This document shows, one piece after another, positions 24,401 to 33,111 of a stretch of DNA of 64,000 nucleotides. The DNA is from Anoxynatronum buryatiense (lineage in GTDB: Bacteria; Bacillota; Clostridia; Peptostreptococcales; Tindalliaceae), in NCBI RefSeq assembly GCF_900182905.1, contig NZ_FXUF01000002.1, positions 248,001-312,000 on the forward strand, written 5' to 3'. The position numbers and the translations under genes are program-made. Every line of letters starts with the position of its first letter. Position 1 is the stretch's first letter. Under the pieces are notes generated by a model. That model ran no database searches. It saw nothing but the letters and a program-made list of their open reading frames with translations, and was not told the origin of the DNA.

Positions 24401-24964
24401 CTACTGAACGTTGGTGTCAAAACAGCGGAACATTTCAGGTTTGGCTTTGCAGATAGGACAGTCATCTTCAACGGTTTCACCGGTAATGGTGTAACCACAG
24501 ATGTTACAGACATGAACACGGCTTTCATCAAAGTCTTTTCCCTGCTCAACCCGGCCTTTGGCTTCGGTGAATAAGGCGGCATGTGTTTTTTCAGCTTCAA
24601 GGGCAAACTGAAAAGAGCGAATGCTGCTTTTTTCTTCCTGCATGTTGGCGACCTGAATAAAGGCAGGGTACATCTGGTCAACCTCATAGTTTTCACCATC
24701 GATGGCTCCTTGAAGATTTTCGGCAGTATTAGTCATGCCAAATCCGGCGCCGGCAGTGACAGAAGCCTCTCCAACTTCTTTTTTAAGCTCTCTGAAATGG
24801 TTGGCAGCGTGCACCTGTTCAGCGTATGAAACAGCATTGAAAAGGTTCCAGACATTTGGAAAACCTTCTTTTTTTGCGGCTTCACCCCAGGAAATGTAGC
24901 GCATGTGAGCCATGCTTTCGCCACCAAAAGCAGATTTTAGGTTTGATGCAGTCATTGGATTCAT
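24401..24964 (-). CDS. Rubrerythrin
   Basis: A 187-residue peroxide-scavenging diiron protein of anaerobes. The N-terminal ferritin-like domain shows FGGESMAHMRYISW, SYAEQVHAANHF, and FQFALEAEKTHAALF. The C-terminal rubredoxin-type domain binds one iron through VCNICGYTI and DDCPICKA. The start at 24964 follows GAGGAGA; a reading from 25024 lacks a ribosome-binding site. It is monocistronic, with a TATAAT about 70 bases upstream on the minus strand. Confidence 0.95.
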   Translation of the reverse strand: MNPMTASNLKSAFGGESMAHMRYISWGEAAKKEGFPNVWNLFNAVSYAEQVHAANHFRELKKEVGEASVTAGAGFGMTNTAENLQGAIDGENYEVDQMYPAFIQVANMQEEKSSIRSFQFALEAEKTHAALFTEAKGRVEQGKDFDESRVHVCNICGYTITGETVEDDCPICKAKPEMFRCFDTNVQ

Positions 24965-25303
24965 TATTTTTCTCCTCTCAATATGTGATGGCAGCCTGTG
25001 TGCTTCATAAAGATATTGCCGCACAGACCACTTACATTATACCCTTCGGGTGAAGAAAATAACAGGCAAATAAAACTTTTTCAATTATGAAATGCAATCA
25101 CATTGGAATGATGACAATATATTAAATGGACATGTATGTGTATGATCACGTTTTCGTGAAGTGAAAAAAGGCTGATTTCTGATAATCGGAGTTTAGTTGC
25201 AGCATGAAGACAAAATGAAATGCAAATAAATGAAAACAGGGCCGGAGAAGCCATTTAAATCGGATTATGGTACAATGTTGGGAAGAGAAAGGTGGGAGGA
25301 ACC
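24965..25303. other. Divergent intergenic region (rubrerythrin / YhaM-like gene)
   Basis: On the minus strand a perfect TATAAT lies at 25036-25041 but no good -35 box is placed 16-18 bases upstream, so the rubrerythrin promoter may need an activator. The dyad CTTCACCCGAAG lies directly ahead of it. On the plus strand TACAAT near 25272 could serve the YhaM-like gene. The rest is AT-rich and holds no gene that I can support. Confidence 0.4.
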
Positions 25304-26266
25304 ATGACCCTTAAACTCAACCAGATTACCCGGGAACATTTAAACCAGGAGCTGAAGCTCACCTTGCTCCTGACATCCATTGAAATCAAATCGGCACGCA
25401 ATGGAAAGTCATATGCAGATTTTCAAGTACAGGATCAAACACAAAAAACAACCCTGCGTTTTTGGGATTATCAGCCACATAATAGCGAACCGGAACTGCC
25501 TATGATCGTTGATTGTGCCATATTGGTGGGTGAGTATCGGGAACAGTTACAACTGACACTAAAAAAGTGGGAATCAACCACTCAGACAGAAATCACGGTG
25601 GATCAACTGGTGCGAAGCAGCCGCTGGAACCCGGAAAAAATGCAGGGCTGGTTGCGGGATTATTATGAATATATTGAAGCGGAACACATTCGCGAACTGA
25701 TTCAGAGGATGGTGTTTGAAGAGCCGTTTTATGAAAAATACTGCACCTATCCAGCTGCCAAAACGGTTCATCATAACTTCATGTACGGCATTTTACAGCA
25801 TACACTTGAAGTGTTGAAATACGTGAAAATGGTGGCGGGCACAAAAAAGCTGACCCAGCGTCAAGTGGATCGGCTTTTGGCAATGACATTTTTGCATGAC
25901 TGGGCTAAGATTATTGAATATGAACCGGTACCATCAGAAAGCATGACCGTTGAAGGACGCATGCTGGGACATATTTTTATCGGAGCCCATCACACCAGGA
26001 ATATGATGGATACCATCCCAAATTTTGATGATACAGACGCATTGATCATTCTTAATGGTATTCTTGGACACCATGGCGCTTATGAATGGGGCTCGCCGGT
26101 ACTGCCTAAAACAGTGGAGGCTCAGATCCTTCATCAGGCAGATAAATTGTCAGGAGACATTGAAAGCATTTTGTCTTTCACTGAAGATCAGGCTGCCAGA
26201 GACGACCAATTTACCGACAAACTCTGGAACATGGGGACGGACTACTTTAAAGGAGGGATCACATGA
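25304..26266 (+). CDS. YhaM-like 3'-5' exoribonuclease (OB-fold plus HD domain)
   Basis: A 320-residue protein. The N-terminal OB-fold nucleic-acid binding part reads LTLLLTSIEIKSARNGKSYADFQVQD. The HD domain follows from about residue 155: HHNFMYGILQHTLEVL, then TFLHDWAKIIEY with the HD pair, LGHIFIGAHHT, LGHHGAYEWGSPVLPKTVEAQILHQADKL (in part). This matches YhaM/CBF1-type 3'-5' exoribonucleases. ATG 25304 is preferred since the earlier GTG lies inside the ribosome-binding site. The stop overlaps the start of the DUF47 gene by 4 bases. Confidence 0.88.
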   Translation: MTLKLNQITREHLNQELKLTLLLTSIEIKSARNGKSYADFQVQDQTQKTTLRFWDYQPHNSEPELPMIVDCAILVGEYREQLQLTLKKWESTTQTEITVDQLVRSSRWNPEKMQGWLRDYYEYIEAEHIRELIQRMVFEEPFYEKYCTYPAAKTVHHNFMYGILQHTLEVLKYVKMVAGTKKLTQRQVDRLLAMTFLHDWAKIIEYEPVPSESMTVEGRMLGHIFIGAHHTRNMMDTIPNFDDTDALIILNGILGHHGAYEWGSPVLPKTVEAQILHQADKLSGDIESILSFTEDQAARDDQFTDKLWNMGTDYFKGGIT

Positions 26267-26916
26267 AGAAAATGTTTCCCAACCGCAATCGCGAACTGGA
26301 AGATGAGATGAACGCTTATCTCACAGCAGTGGTCAAAAGTGGACTTGTCTATCGCCAGGGGGTACGGGAATATCTTGACGGTAATGAAAAAGCATTTGAA
26401 GAACGGTTGCGGGAACTGAATGCCCTTGAACAGGAAGCAGATGACAGGCTGCGCCAGGTGAAGTATAAGCTCTACGCCTACAATCTCATTCCCGATGCCA
26501 GTGGCGATATTCTTGAGCTGGCTGACTCGCTGGATAATCTGGTGGACACGGCGAAACATACTCTGGAGCATTTGTCGATTGAAAGGCCGGTGTTTCCCGA
26601 TTTTGCGATTCGGCCTTTTCTTGAATTGACTGAGCTTTCCAGTCAGGCAGCAGACGAACTGCTGATGGGTGTTCGAAACTTTTTTGGGAACACAGGAACG
26701 GTGGAAGATTTCGTGACGAAAGTCAATTTTTACGAGAACGAAGCCGACAAAAGGGAAGAAGCCATTGCCCGCATGGTGTTTCAGTCGGAGGAGATTGTGC
26801 GACTCAGTCACAAAATGCATCTGCGTTATTTTATTCAGCAGGTGGCAGCCATTTCAGATATTGCCGAAGATGTTGCCCTGAAGCTCTCTGTTTTTCAACT
26901 AAAAAGGAAACTCTAA
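26263..26916 (+). CDS. DUF47 family (PhoU-like) protein
   Basis: A 217-residue all-helical protein of the DUF47/TIGR00153 group, distant relatives of PhoU. Characteristic segments are LEQEADDRLRQVKYKLYAYNLIPDASGDILELADSLDNLVDTAKHTLEHL (in part) and the closing INSIDE-type acidic helix FYENEADKREEAIARMVF, then ISDIAEDVALKLSVF. Relatives usually sit beside Pit-type phosphate transporters and are thought to regulate them. No phosphate transporter is adjacent here; instead it is translationally coupled to a YhaM-like nuclease. Confidence 0.88.
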   Translation: MKKMFPNRNRELEDEMNAYLTAVVKSGLVYRQGVREYLDGNEKAFEERLRELNALEQEADDRLRQVKYKLYAYNLIPDASGDILELADSLDNLVDTAKHTLEHLSIERPVFPDFAIRPFLELTELSSQAADELLMGVRNFFGNTGTVEDFVTKVNFYENEADKREEAIARMVFQSEEIVRLSHKMHLRYFIQQVAAISDIAEDVALKLSVFQLKRKL

Positions 26917-26942
26917 AAGAAATGCTGATCAGGGTTGCAATT

Positions 26943-27716
26943 TCACCCGTCAATTTTCAGCAGCTTATGAAGCGGTGCGAGGGATATCTGTGATTCCTGC
27001 ATCGCTTTTTTCAATACTCCAGCAAAGACAATGGCCTGAGGATGGTCACCATGCAGGCAGATGGTATCGCCTTTTAGGTGCAAAGCATGTCCGTCAATGG
27101 ATTCAATGGGTTGCCCGTTGATCATGGTCAGCATGCGTTGGATGCACAGGTCCACATCGTGGATGAGCGCTCCCTCTTTTCGGCGGTCTACCAGGCGACC
27201 GTTACTCTCATAAGCTCTGTCGGCAAATACTTCCCGGGCATAGGGAATGGAACAGTGCTCAGCAGCCTTAGATAATGCGGAGTCTGGGGGACCGACAAGA
27301 ATCACATCAGTTCCCAGCAGGCTGGTGGCTTTGGCAACAGCCATTGCCAAAGGTTCATCCACTGCTGCTTCGTTATAAAGTGCGCCATGGGGTTTAAGGT
27401 GCTGCAATTTTCCGCCGCAGGCTTGGAGAAAAGCTTTCAAGGCACCTGCCTGATAAAGAAGCATAGCCATGATCTCCTCGGATGATAAACGCATCTGCCG
27501 TCTGCCAAAGCCCTGCAGGTCCGGATATCCAGGATGGGCACCAACGGCAACATCATGCTTTAGTGCCAGCTCAACCGTTCGTTGCATCACCATGGGGTCG
27601 CCGGCATGAAATCCACAGGCAATATTGGCAGACGTGATGTGGGACATCATGCAGGCATCATTTCCCATTGTGTAGGTGCCAAAACTCTCGCCTAAATCGG
27701 CATTCAAATCAATCAT
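26943..27716 (-). CDS. pxpA: 5-oxoprolinase subunit A (LamB/YcsF family)
   Basis: A 257-residue protein of the LamB/YcsF family, subunit A of the ATP-dependent 5-oxoprolinase PxpABC, which opens pyroglutamate to glutamate. The family start MIDLNADLGESFG is followed by ITSANIACGFHAGDP, VGAHPGYPDLQGFGRR, HLKPHGALYN and DTICLHGD. The start at 27716 has GAAAGGAG upstream. It overlaps the D-glutamate cyclase gene by 8 bases, which fits a D-glutamate to 5-oxoproline to glutamate route. The PxpB and PxpC partners are not in this window. Confidence 0.94.
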   Translation of the reverse strand: MIDLNADLGESFGTYTMGNDACMMSHITSANIACGFHAGDPMVMQRTVELALKHDVAVGAHPGYPDLQGFGRRQMRLSSEEIMAMLLYQAGALKAFLQACGGKLQHLKPHGALYNEAAVDEPLAMAVAKATSLLGTDVILVGPPDSALSKAAEHCSIPYAREVFADRAYESNGRLVDRRKEGALIHDVDLCIQRMLTMINGQPIESIDGHALHLKGDTICLHGDHPQAIVFAGVLKKAMQESQISLAPLHKLLKIDG

Positions 27717-28662
27717 GGAAGAGCTCCTTTCCGTGCAATTCAACTAGACAATGTGTTGCAAAATCGATCATCTGGCGAATGGGAGTTAAATAACTTTCGA
27801 GAGAAAGACCGTCAACGGTGACAGTCCGCTTCTTGGTGCATCCGTCAACAGCGCCGACGGCTACCATGGCCTTCAGCATGGCAATCTCCGTTTCAGCTGG
27901 AGGGCATAACATGTTGCCGGTGATGAGTGAAAGGGCTGCAGCCAGGCCATAACCAGCCCAGTTGGATACCCCGGTTGGAATAAGATAGTCTGCTGGGGTG
28001 ATACATGCGATTTTATCTCCCAGGAGAACATGTTGATGTATATAGGTTTTAAGGCGTCCCATTCCCAGTTCATTACCGCCGTCTCCGATGGCAAGGGTGG
28101 GACATGCCCGTCGACGACAGGTTTCAAAAAGGGAATCAAATTGTGGAATGACATGATTCAACAATTCGCCTCTCATGGAATAACTGTGACCATCAGACGC
28201 TTTGCCGGGTCGTTCAATAGCGATTACGTGATCGGGACAAAAAGATTCGAAAAGCCTTCTAAGAGCCTCATCTGCTGAAGACTGTTCGGTGGGAATGACA
28301 TGAAACACTATTTTGGCAGCAATCTGAGGAAATCCGGCCTGAAGACCAGCCTTCAGCAAGGTTGCCGAGTACTTATCTGTCACAATATCAACAGACTTAT
28401 TCAGCAACGAAAGGGTAGAGGCCAATACTAAAGCACCGGTTAAGCCATCGGTTTCACCGGCCATGGCGTCAAGAATGCAAAATCCGGTTAACACCAAAAT
28501 CTTTCTGGCAGAAAGCAGACTGATTATCGCCTGGGAAAAATCATCAACAGGGGCGGCGGGTGCAAATCGTCTGTCTCCGGGATCCTGTCGCATTAATTGA
28601 GACAAATGGTTAAAGGATGATTTCAGATGAACAGGTACATGAGTGTTTAATTGCTGTGGCAC
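27709..28662 (-). CDS. D-glutamate cyclase-like protein (DUF4392)
   Basis: A protein of about 317 residues similar to the DUF4392 domain of D-glutamate cyclase, which converts D-glutamate to 5-oxo-D-proline. Visible: ILVLTGFCILDAMAGETDG, ALVLASTLSLLNKSVDIVTD, VIAIERPGKASDGHSYSMRG, TLAIGDGGNELGMG and ASTG-like TGVSNWAGYGLAAALSL. GTG at 28662 is proposed as start: GAGAGGAG lies seven bases upstream, while the more distant ATG at 28779 has none. It is coupled to pxpA, and the two reactions are consecutive. Confidence 0.88.
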   Translation of the reverse strand: MPQQLNTHVPVHLKSSFNHLSQLMRQDPGDRRFAPAAPVDDFSQAIISLLSARKILVLTGFCILDAMAGETDGLTGALVLASTLSLLNKSVDIVTDKYSATLLKAGLQAGFPQIAAKIVFHVIPTEQSSADEALRRLFESFCPDHVIAIERPGKASDGHSYSMRGELLNHVIPQFDSLFETCRRRACPTLAIGDGGNELGMGRLKTYIHQHVLLGDKIACITPADYLIPTGVSNWAGYGLAAALSLITGNMLCPPAETEIAMLKAMVAVGAVDGCTKKRTVTVDGLSLESYLTPIRQMIDFATHCLVELHGKELFHD

Positions 28663-28740
28663 AAGGTGGCTCCTCTCGAAAAAATGATCATCTGTCAGAT
28701 GGCATATGATGGAATATTCACAATCATTTCTTTCTCGGAT

Positions 28741-28768
28741 TTGATTTTGTGTCCGGGTATGATATAAT
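28741..28768 (+). promoter_or_regulatory. Promoter of the TAXI-TRAP operon
   Basis: TTGATT (28741-28746) and TATAAT (28763-28768) with a 16-base spacer. Transcription would start near 28775 and leave a leader of about 280 bases before the binding-protein gene, in which I see no known riboswitch. Confidence 0.62.
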
Positions 28769-29054
28769 ATGAATGTCATTTACTGGATGACCCTATTATA
28801 ACAAAATTCATTGATTTCAAAAAGAAAATCCTCCGGAGGACCCGCGCCACCTAAATACAGGAAATGGAAGCATGAGGGTGGATTTAAAGGTCGATACACA
28901 TGACTATCATGAAAGGTTTGAAAAAAGTGACGGTGGGGAGGTGGTTTGGGAAAGGGCCAAAATGCATTGTAATAAACAATCAGAAAAGAAATCAATGCCA
29001 TTTGGAAAAACAAAGGGAGGTGTAAACCCTGATAATCCGTTGTCAGGGGAAAAC

Positions 29055-30113
29055 ATGAAAAAGAAATTAGCGTTGATGTTAGCTGTAATGATGATGCTGG
29101 CCTTACTGGCCGGTTGCGGTTCACCGGCGCCGGCGCCGGCACCTGCAGAGGAACCTGCAGAAGCTCCGGCTGAAACACCCGCAGAAGAACCAGCAGAGAC
29201 AGATGAACTAACGCAGGATTATAGTGATATGTTCGTTTCCATCGCCACAGGCGGTACAGGAGGCGTTTACTTCCCGCTGGGAGGGGCGTTGGCCAGTATC
29301 TTTAACAGTTATGTTCCTGGAGTTACCGCTAATGCCGAATCCACCGGTGCATCAGTAGCGAATGTCGATTTGGTTGGCCAGGGCGAATCGGAAATTGCCT
29401 TCATCCAGAACGACATCACTTACTATGCCTATACAGGTACAGAAATGTTTGCTGATCGTCCGGCTCCCATTGACAATCTTCGGGGCATGGCGGTCATATA
29501 TCCTGAACTGATTCAGATTGTTGCCCTGGCAGATGCGGGCATTGAGTCGGTTGAAGATTTGGCTGGCAAGGATGTGGCAATTGGAGCACCCGGGTCTGGA
29601 ACTGAAGCTAATGCCAAGCACATTCTGGCTATTCATGGATTAAGTTATGATGATCTCGGCAAAGCAGATTTTCTTTCTTTTGCTGAGGCAGCAGATCAGC
29701 TGAAAAACAAACAGATCCACGCAGCATTTGTCACAGCAGGTATTCCCACTGCGGCCATTACCGAAGTGGCAACCACTGCCGATATTGTCATTGTTCCCAT
29801 CGATCCCGGCAAAATTGCCGAATTATCCTCTGAGTACCCCTTCTACGTGGAAGTTTCCATTCCTGGGGGCACTTATCCCGGAAATGATGGTGACATTGTG
29901 ACCACAGCTGTGCAGGCGATGCTGGTTGTACCGGCAGATCTGCCGGAAGGGTTGGTTTACAACATGACCCGTGCCATGTTTGAGAATCGTCAGGAGATTA
30001 TTGATACCCATGCCCGGGGCAATGATATCACGTTGGATACCGCTCTGTATGGCATGCCCATTGAGGTGCATCCAGGTGCGGCCCGATACTATGACGAGGT
30101 GGGAGCCAACTAA
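29055..30113 (+). CDS. TAXI-family TRAP transporter solute-binding lipoprotein
   Basis: A 352-residue extracytoplasmic receptor. Signal and lipobox: LMLAVMMMLALLAGCGS, followed by a Pro-Ala-Glu linker. The mature part has the TAXI signature FVSIATGGTGGVYFPLGGALA, then TGASVANVDLVGQGESEIAF, IESVEDLAGKDVAIGAPGSGTEANAK (in part) and YPGNDGDIVTTAVQAMLVV. TAXI receptors bind small carboxylates such as glutamate-like compounds. ATG 29055 is chosen because the membrane signal starts there and AGGGGA precedes it. DUF1850 and fused membrane-subunit genes follow. The ligand is unknown, though the divergent D-glutamate genes hint at one. Confidence 0.93.
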   Translation: MKKKLALMLAVMMMLALLAGCGSPAPAPAPAEEPAEAPAETPAEEPAETDELTQDYSDMFVSIATGGTGGVYFPLGGALASIFNSYVPGVTANAESTGASVANVDLVGQGESEIAFIQNDITYYAYTGTEMFADRPAPIDNLRGMAVIYPELIQIVALADAGIESVEDLAGKDVAIGAPGSGTEANAKHILAIHGLSYDDLGKADFLSFAEAADQLKNKQIHAAFVTAGIPTAAITEVATTADIVIVPIDPGKIAELSSEYPFYVEVSIPGGTYPGNDGDIVTTAVQAMLVVPADLPEGLVYNMTRAMFENRQEIIDTHARGNDITLDTALYGMPIEVHPGAARYYDEVGAN

Positions 30114-30134
30114 GCAGTTAGATATGTCAGGAGT

Positions 30135-30163
30135 GAAGGTATTGGAAAAACTCCAATGCCTTC
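30135..30163 (+). other. Hairpin between the TRAP binding-protein gene and the membrane genes
   Basis: GAAGGTATTGGA (30135-30146) pairs with TCCAATGCCTTC (30152-30163) through 12 pairs including one G-U, followed by a pyrimidine-rich CTCTTCTTTA. It probably attenuates transcription or stabilises the binding-protein message; either would lower expression of the membrane subunits. Confidence 0.7.
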
Positions 30164-30203
30164 CTCTTCTTTATACGCCTTATCAGCAGAAGAAAGGTGA
30201 CCG

Positions 30204-30740
30204 ATGATCAGACAGAAGAAAGCATTCATTATTTTTATCCTGCTGGTTGCAGTCGGGTTCGCCAATACACCTGTTTACTATCTGCAAATGGCCCATAATG
30301 AAACGAATCAATCGTTGAAGCGAATTTCCATGTCACCGAATGCATCCTTTACGGTGGAGTACACTCACTCGGTGATGAAAACTCCTGTTTATGAGCAATA
30401 CCGGGTATTGCCCGACCTGCGGTTGCTGTTAACAGAGACTCGTTTTACGGCCTATGGAGCAGGGCATCCGGAGCAGGGAGATCATGATTTTGAATTGACG
30501 GACAAAGGGTTTCGGATCTACAACATTAATGAACCCTTTGCTTTTGTTGTTTATCGCACAGCACCAGAGGAAACCGGTGCAGCAGTTACACTAACATATG
30601 AAGAGCAGGTAATTCCCTTTTTATCCATTTCTTTGGAACGAACGCCTGTCAGACTGTCGATGAAAAGGGATCCATGGTGGTTATATCGGATCAGGGAGGG
30701 AAGCGAATGGCTGATGAACGGAAGCAACAGGATGAACTAG
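30204..30740 (+). CDS. DUF1850 family protein (TAXI-TRAP accessory)
   Basis: A 178-residue protein with one N-terminal hydrophobic segment (AFIIFILLVAVGFANTPVYY) and an extracytoplasmic domain. The DUF1850 pattern is SFTVEYTHSVMKTPVYEQYRV, followed by ETRFTAYGAGHP and FVVYRT. DUF1850 genes regularly sit between TAXI receptors and fused TRAP membrane subunits, as here; their role is not known. The 3' end overlaps the next gene by 34 bases. Confidence 0.85.
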   Translation: MIRQKKAFIIFILLVAVGFANTPVYYLQMAHNETNQSLKRISMSPNASFTVEYTHSVMKTPVYEQYRVLPDLRLLLTETRFTAYGAGHPEQGDHDFELTDKGFRIYNINEPFAFVVYRTAPEETGAAVTLTYEEQVIPFLSISLERTPVRLSMKRDPWWLYRIREGSEWLMNGSNRMN

Positions 30741-32806
30741 ATCAGGTTGAACAGACCGGGAATCTGCAAGATCAATTTCCGGAAAAAGAGGCATCGGGAA
30801 TCGCTGATTTTATTGAAGATGAAACCGTAGATGTTAATGAAGCCATGGAAAAGTTTGACAAAGAAGCCGGTGCCATGAGAAAACTGACAGGGATGGTGGG
30901 GAAAGCCGTTGCAGCACTTGCTGTGGCCATGTCACTATTCCATATGTATACCGCATTTTTTGGCACCCTTTTGTCCATGCGCCAGCGTTCGCTACATATC
31001 ATTTTTGCCTTTGTCATCGGTTTCATGCTTTACCCCATGAGCAAAAAAAGCAAGGCAAAACACGGTAACCGCATTCCTTACTATGATTATCTGTTGGCTT
31101 TGGTGGCGGTGATTGTGTTTGGCTATCTTTTTGTTAATTTCCAGGCGATTGCCATTCGGGGTGGGATCATGGAAACCCAGGATTACGTGCTTGGATTCAT
31201 GGCGATTCTGGTGGTGCTTGAAATTACGCGGAGGGTTGTGGGACCGGAGCTTCCCATCGTTGCCATTATTTTTATTTTATATGCCAAATTTGGCCCCATG
31301 ATGCCAGGTTTGCTGGCTCACAGAGGTTATAGCTGGCGGCGAATCATCAGTCAGATGTACATGACCACAGAAGGGATTCTTGGAATTCCCATTGGTGTTT
31401 CCGCTACATTCGTTTTTATGTTCATTCTTTTTGGTGCTTTCTTGGATAAAACAGGTGTTGGGAAATTTTTCATCGACATGGCTTTTGGTCTGACGGGTCA
31501 CCTGAAAAGCGGGCCGGCCATGTCAGCTGTTGTAGCCAGCGGTTTTATGGGCTCAATCTCCGGGAGTTCGGTGGCCAATACAGTGACGACAGGGGCCTTT
31601 ACCATTCCCCTGATGAAAAAAGTTGGCTATAAACCACATTTTGCCGGTGCCGTGGAAGCGGCTTCATCCACAGGTGGTCAGATTATGCCACCCGTTATGG
31701 GGGCTGCTGCCTTTATCATGGCTGAATTTACCGGTATCGCCTATGTGAATATTGTCATCGCAGCGATCATTCCTGCGTTGCTCTATTATTTCGCAGTCGG
31801 CGCCATTGTTCATTTGGAGGCATCAAAACTTGGTTTGGAAGGGATCCCCAAAGACCGGCTTCCCAATATGAAAAAGTTGTTGCTTACCCGGGGGTATTTA
31901 TTCATTCCCTTGTTTGTCATTGTTTACCTGCTGATCAGTGGACGCACACCTCTTTTTGCAGCCATTTATTCTATTATGACAGCAGTTGCACTGGCCACAC
32001 TGGTGAGTTTAATTACCATCTTCATTTTAAAGAAAAAAGCAGATTTCACCTGGCGTGATTTTGTGGACGCCCTGGAGCAGGGAGCCAAAGGTGCTGTGAG
32101 TGTTGCCTGTGCTTGCGCCTGTGCCGGAATCATAGTGGGCGTGGTGACACTTACCGGTCTGGGGCTTCGGGTGGCGGAACTGATTGTGACCCTGGCTCAG
32201 GGAATGTTGCTTCCCACCCTGTTTTTCACCATGATCGCGTCCATCATACTGGGAATGGGACTGCCTACAACAGCTAAATATATTGTATTGGCGACCATGG
32301 CAGTACCTGCACTGATTCGTTTGGATGTGAATCTGCTGTCAGCCCATCTCTTTGTGCTGTACTTTGGAGTTATTGCTGACATAACACCGCCAGTTGCCCT
32401 CGCGGCTTATGCCGGTGCGGGAATTGCAGGTGCCAATGCCATGAAAACCGGTTTTCAGGCGGTGAAGCTGGCACTGGCGGCTTTCATTGTTCCTTACCTT
32501 TTTGCTTTAGACTCTCATCTTATTTTGGTGAAAGAAGTGCAGGGTTCCACGGTTATTTTTTATGGATTTTTCGAATCGCTGCCGGTGATAATCCCGGCCA
32601 TTATGGGCACTTTTTGTCTGGCCTGTGCCGTGGCGAATTACTTTGTGACGAAAAACAAAATCTATGAAACTGCCATTATGTTCATTGCTGCCATTACACT
32701 GATGAATCCCGGTATCTATACTGATCTTATCGGGCTTGTGGTCATCGCGGGAGTTTACTTGCTTCAGAAAGCACGCGTTAAAAAAATGAAGGCAGAGGCA
32801 GTTTAA
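30707..32806 (+). CDS. TRAP transporter fused small/large membrane subunit (4TM-12TM, DctQM type)
   Basis: A 699-residue integral membrane protein. After an acidic cytosolic N-terminus of about 65 residues come four helices of the DctQ-like part and twelve of the DctM-like part. DctM landmarks: SGSSVANTVTTGAFTIPLMKK, AVEAASSTGGQIMPPVMGAAAF, LGMGLPTTAKYIVLATMAVPAL and DITPPVALAAYAGAGIAGANAM (in part). Fused subunits are standard for TAXI systems, which use sodium or proton gradients. ATG 30707 with GGGAGGG upstream is chosen over 30674. A terminator follows. Confidence 0.95.
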   Translation: MADERKQQDELDQVEQTGNLQDQFPEKEASGIADFIEDETVDVNEAMEKFDKEAGAMRKLTGMVGKAVAALAVAMSLFHMYTAFFGTLLSMRQRSLHIIFAFVIGFMLYPMSKKSKAKHGNRIPYYDYLLALVAVIVFGYLFVNFQAIAIRGGIMETQDYVLGFMAILVVLEITRRVVGPELPIVAIIFILYAKFGPMMPGLLAHRGYSWRRIISQMYMTTEGILGIPIGVSATFVFMFILFGAFLDKTGVGKFFIDMAFGLTGHLKSGPAMSAVVASGFMGSISGSSVANTVTTGAFTIPLMKKVGYKPHFAGAVEAASSTGGQIMPPVMGAAAFIMAEFTGIAYVNIVIAAIIPALLYYFAVGAIVHLEASKLGLEGIPKDRLPNMKKLLLTRGYLFIPLFVIVYLLISGRTPLFAAIYSIMTAVALATLVSLITIFILKKKADFTWRDFVDALEQGAKGAVSVACACACAGIIVGVVTLTGLGLRVAELIVTLAQGMLLPTLFFTMIASIILGMGLPTTAKYIVLATMAVPALIRLDVNLLSAHLFVLYFGVIADITPPVALAAYAGAGIAGANAMKTGFQAVKLALAAFIVPYLFALDSHLILVKEVQGSTVIFYGFFESLPVIIPAIMGTFCLACAVANYFVTKNKIYETAIMFIAAITLMNPGIYTDLIGLVVIAGVYLLQKARVKKMKAEAV

Positions 32807-32839
32807 GAAGCAGTTTTAAATATTAAGAGGCGTCTTTGG

Positions 32840-32880
32840 CCGTTCACTGGAGAGAAACCACTCCAGTGAACGGCTTGTTT
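32840..32880 (+). terminator. Intrinsic terminator after the TRAP operon
   Basis: CCGTTCACTGGAG (32840-32852) and CTCCAGTGAACGG (32861-32873) form a perfect 13-bp stem followed by CTTGTTT. Confidence 0.88.
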
Positions 32881-33111
32881 CGTTGGAAGAGAGTCGGTGG
32901 AAAAAATTGAAGGGATGCTGTGTGAACCTATTGTGATTTTCTTTTGAAACAAAAATTATGCAGCTCTGGCCAGTATCTGCCGCTGTGAAGAGAAGCGATT
33001 TTGGGCAGGTGGCACTGACTGCTGTTTTCGAAGACATCACTCTGGTATACTATTAAATAGAGTGAAGCAACATTTCCGTTTGTCATGAAGCAAATCAGGA
33101 GGAAGATGCCC

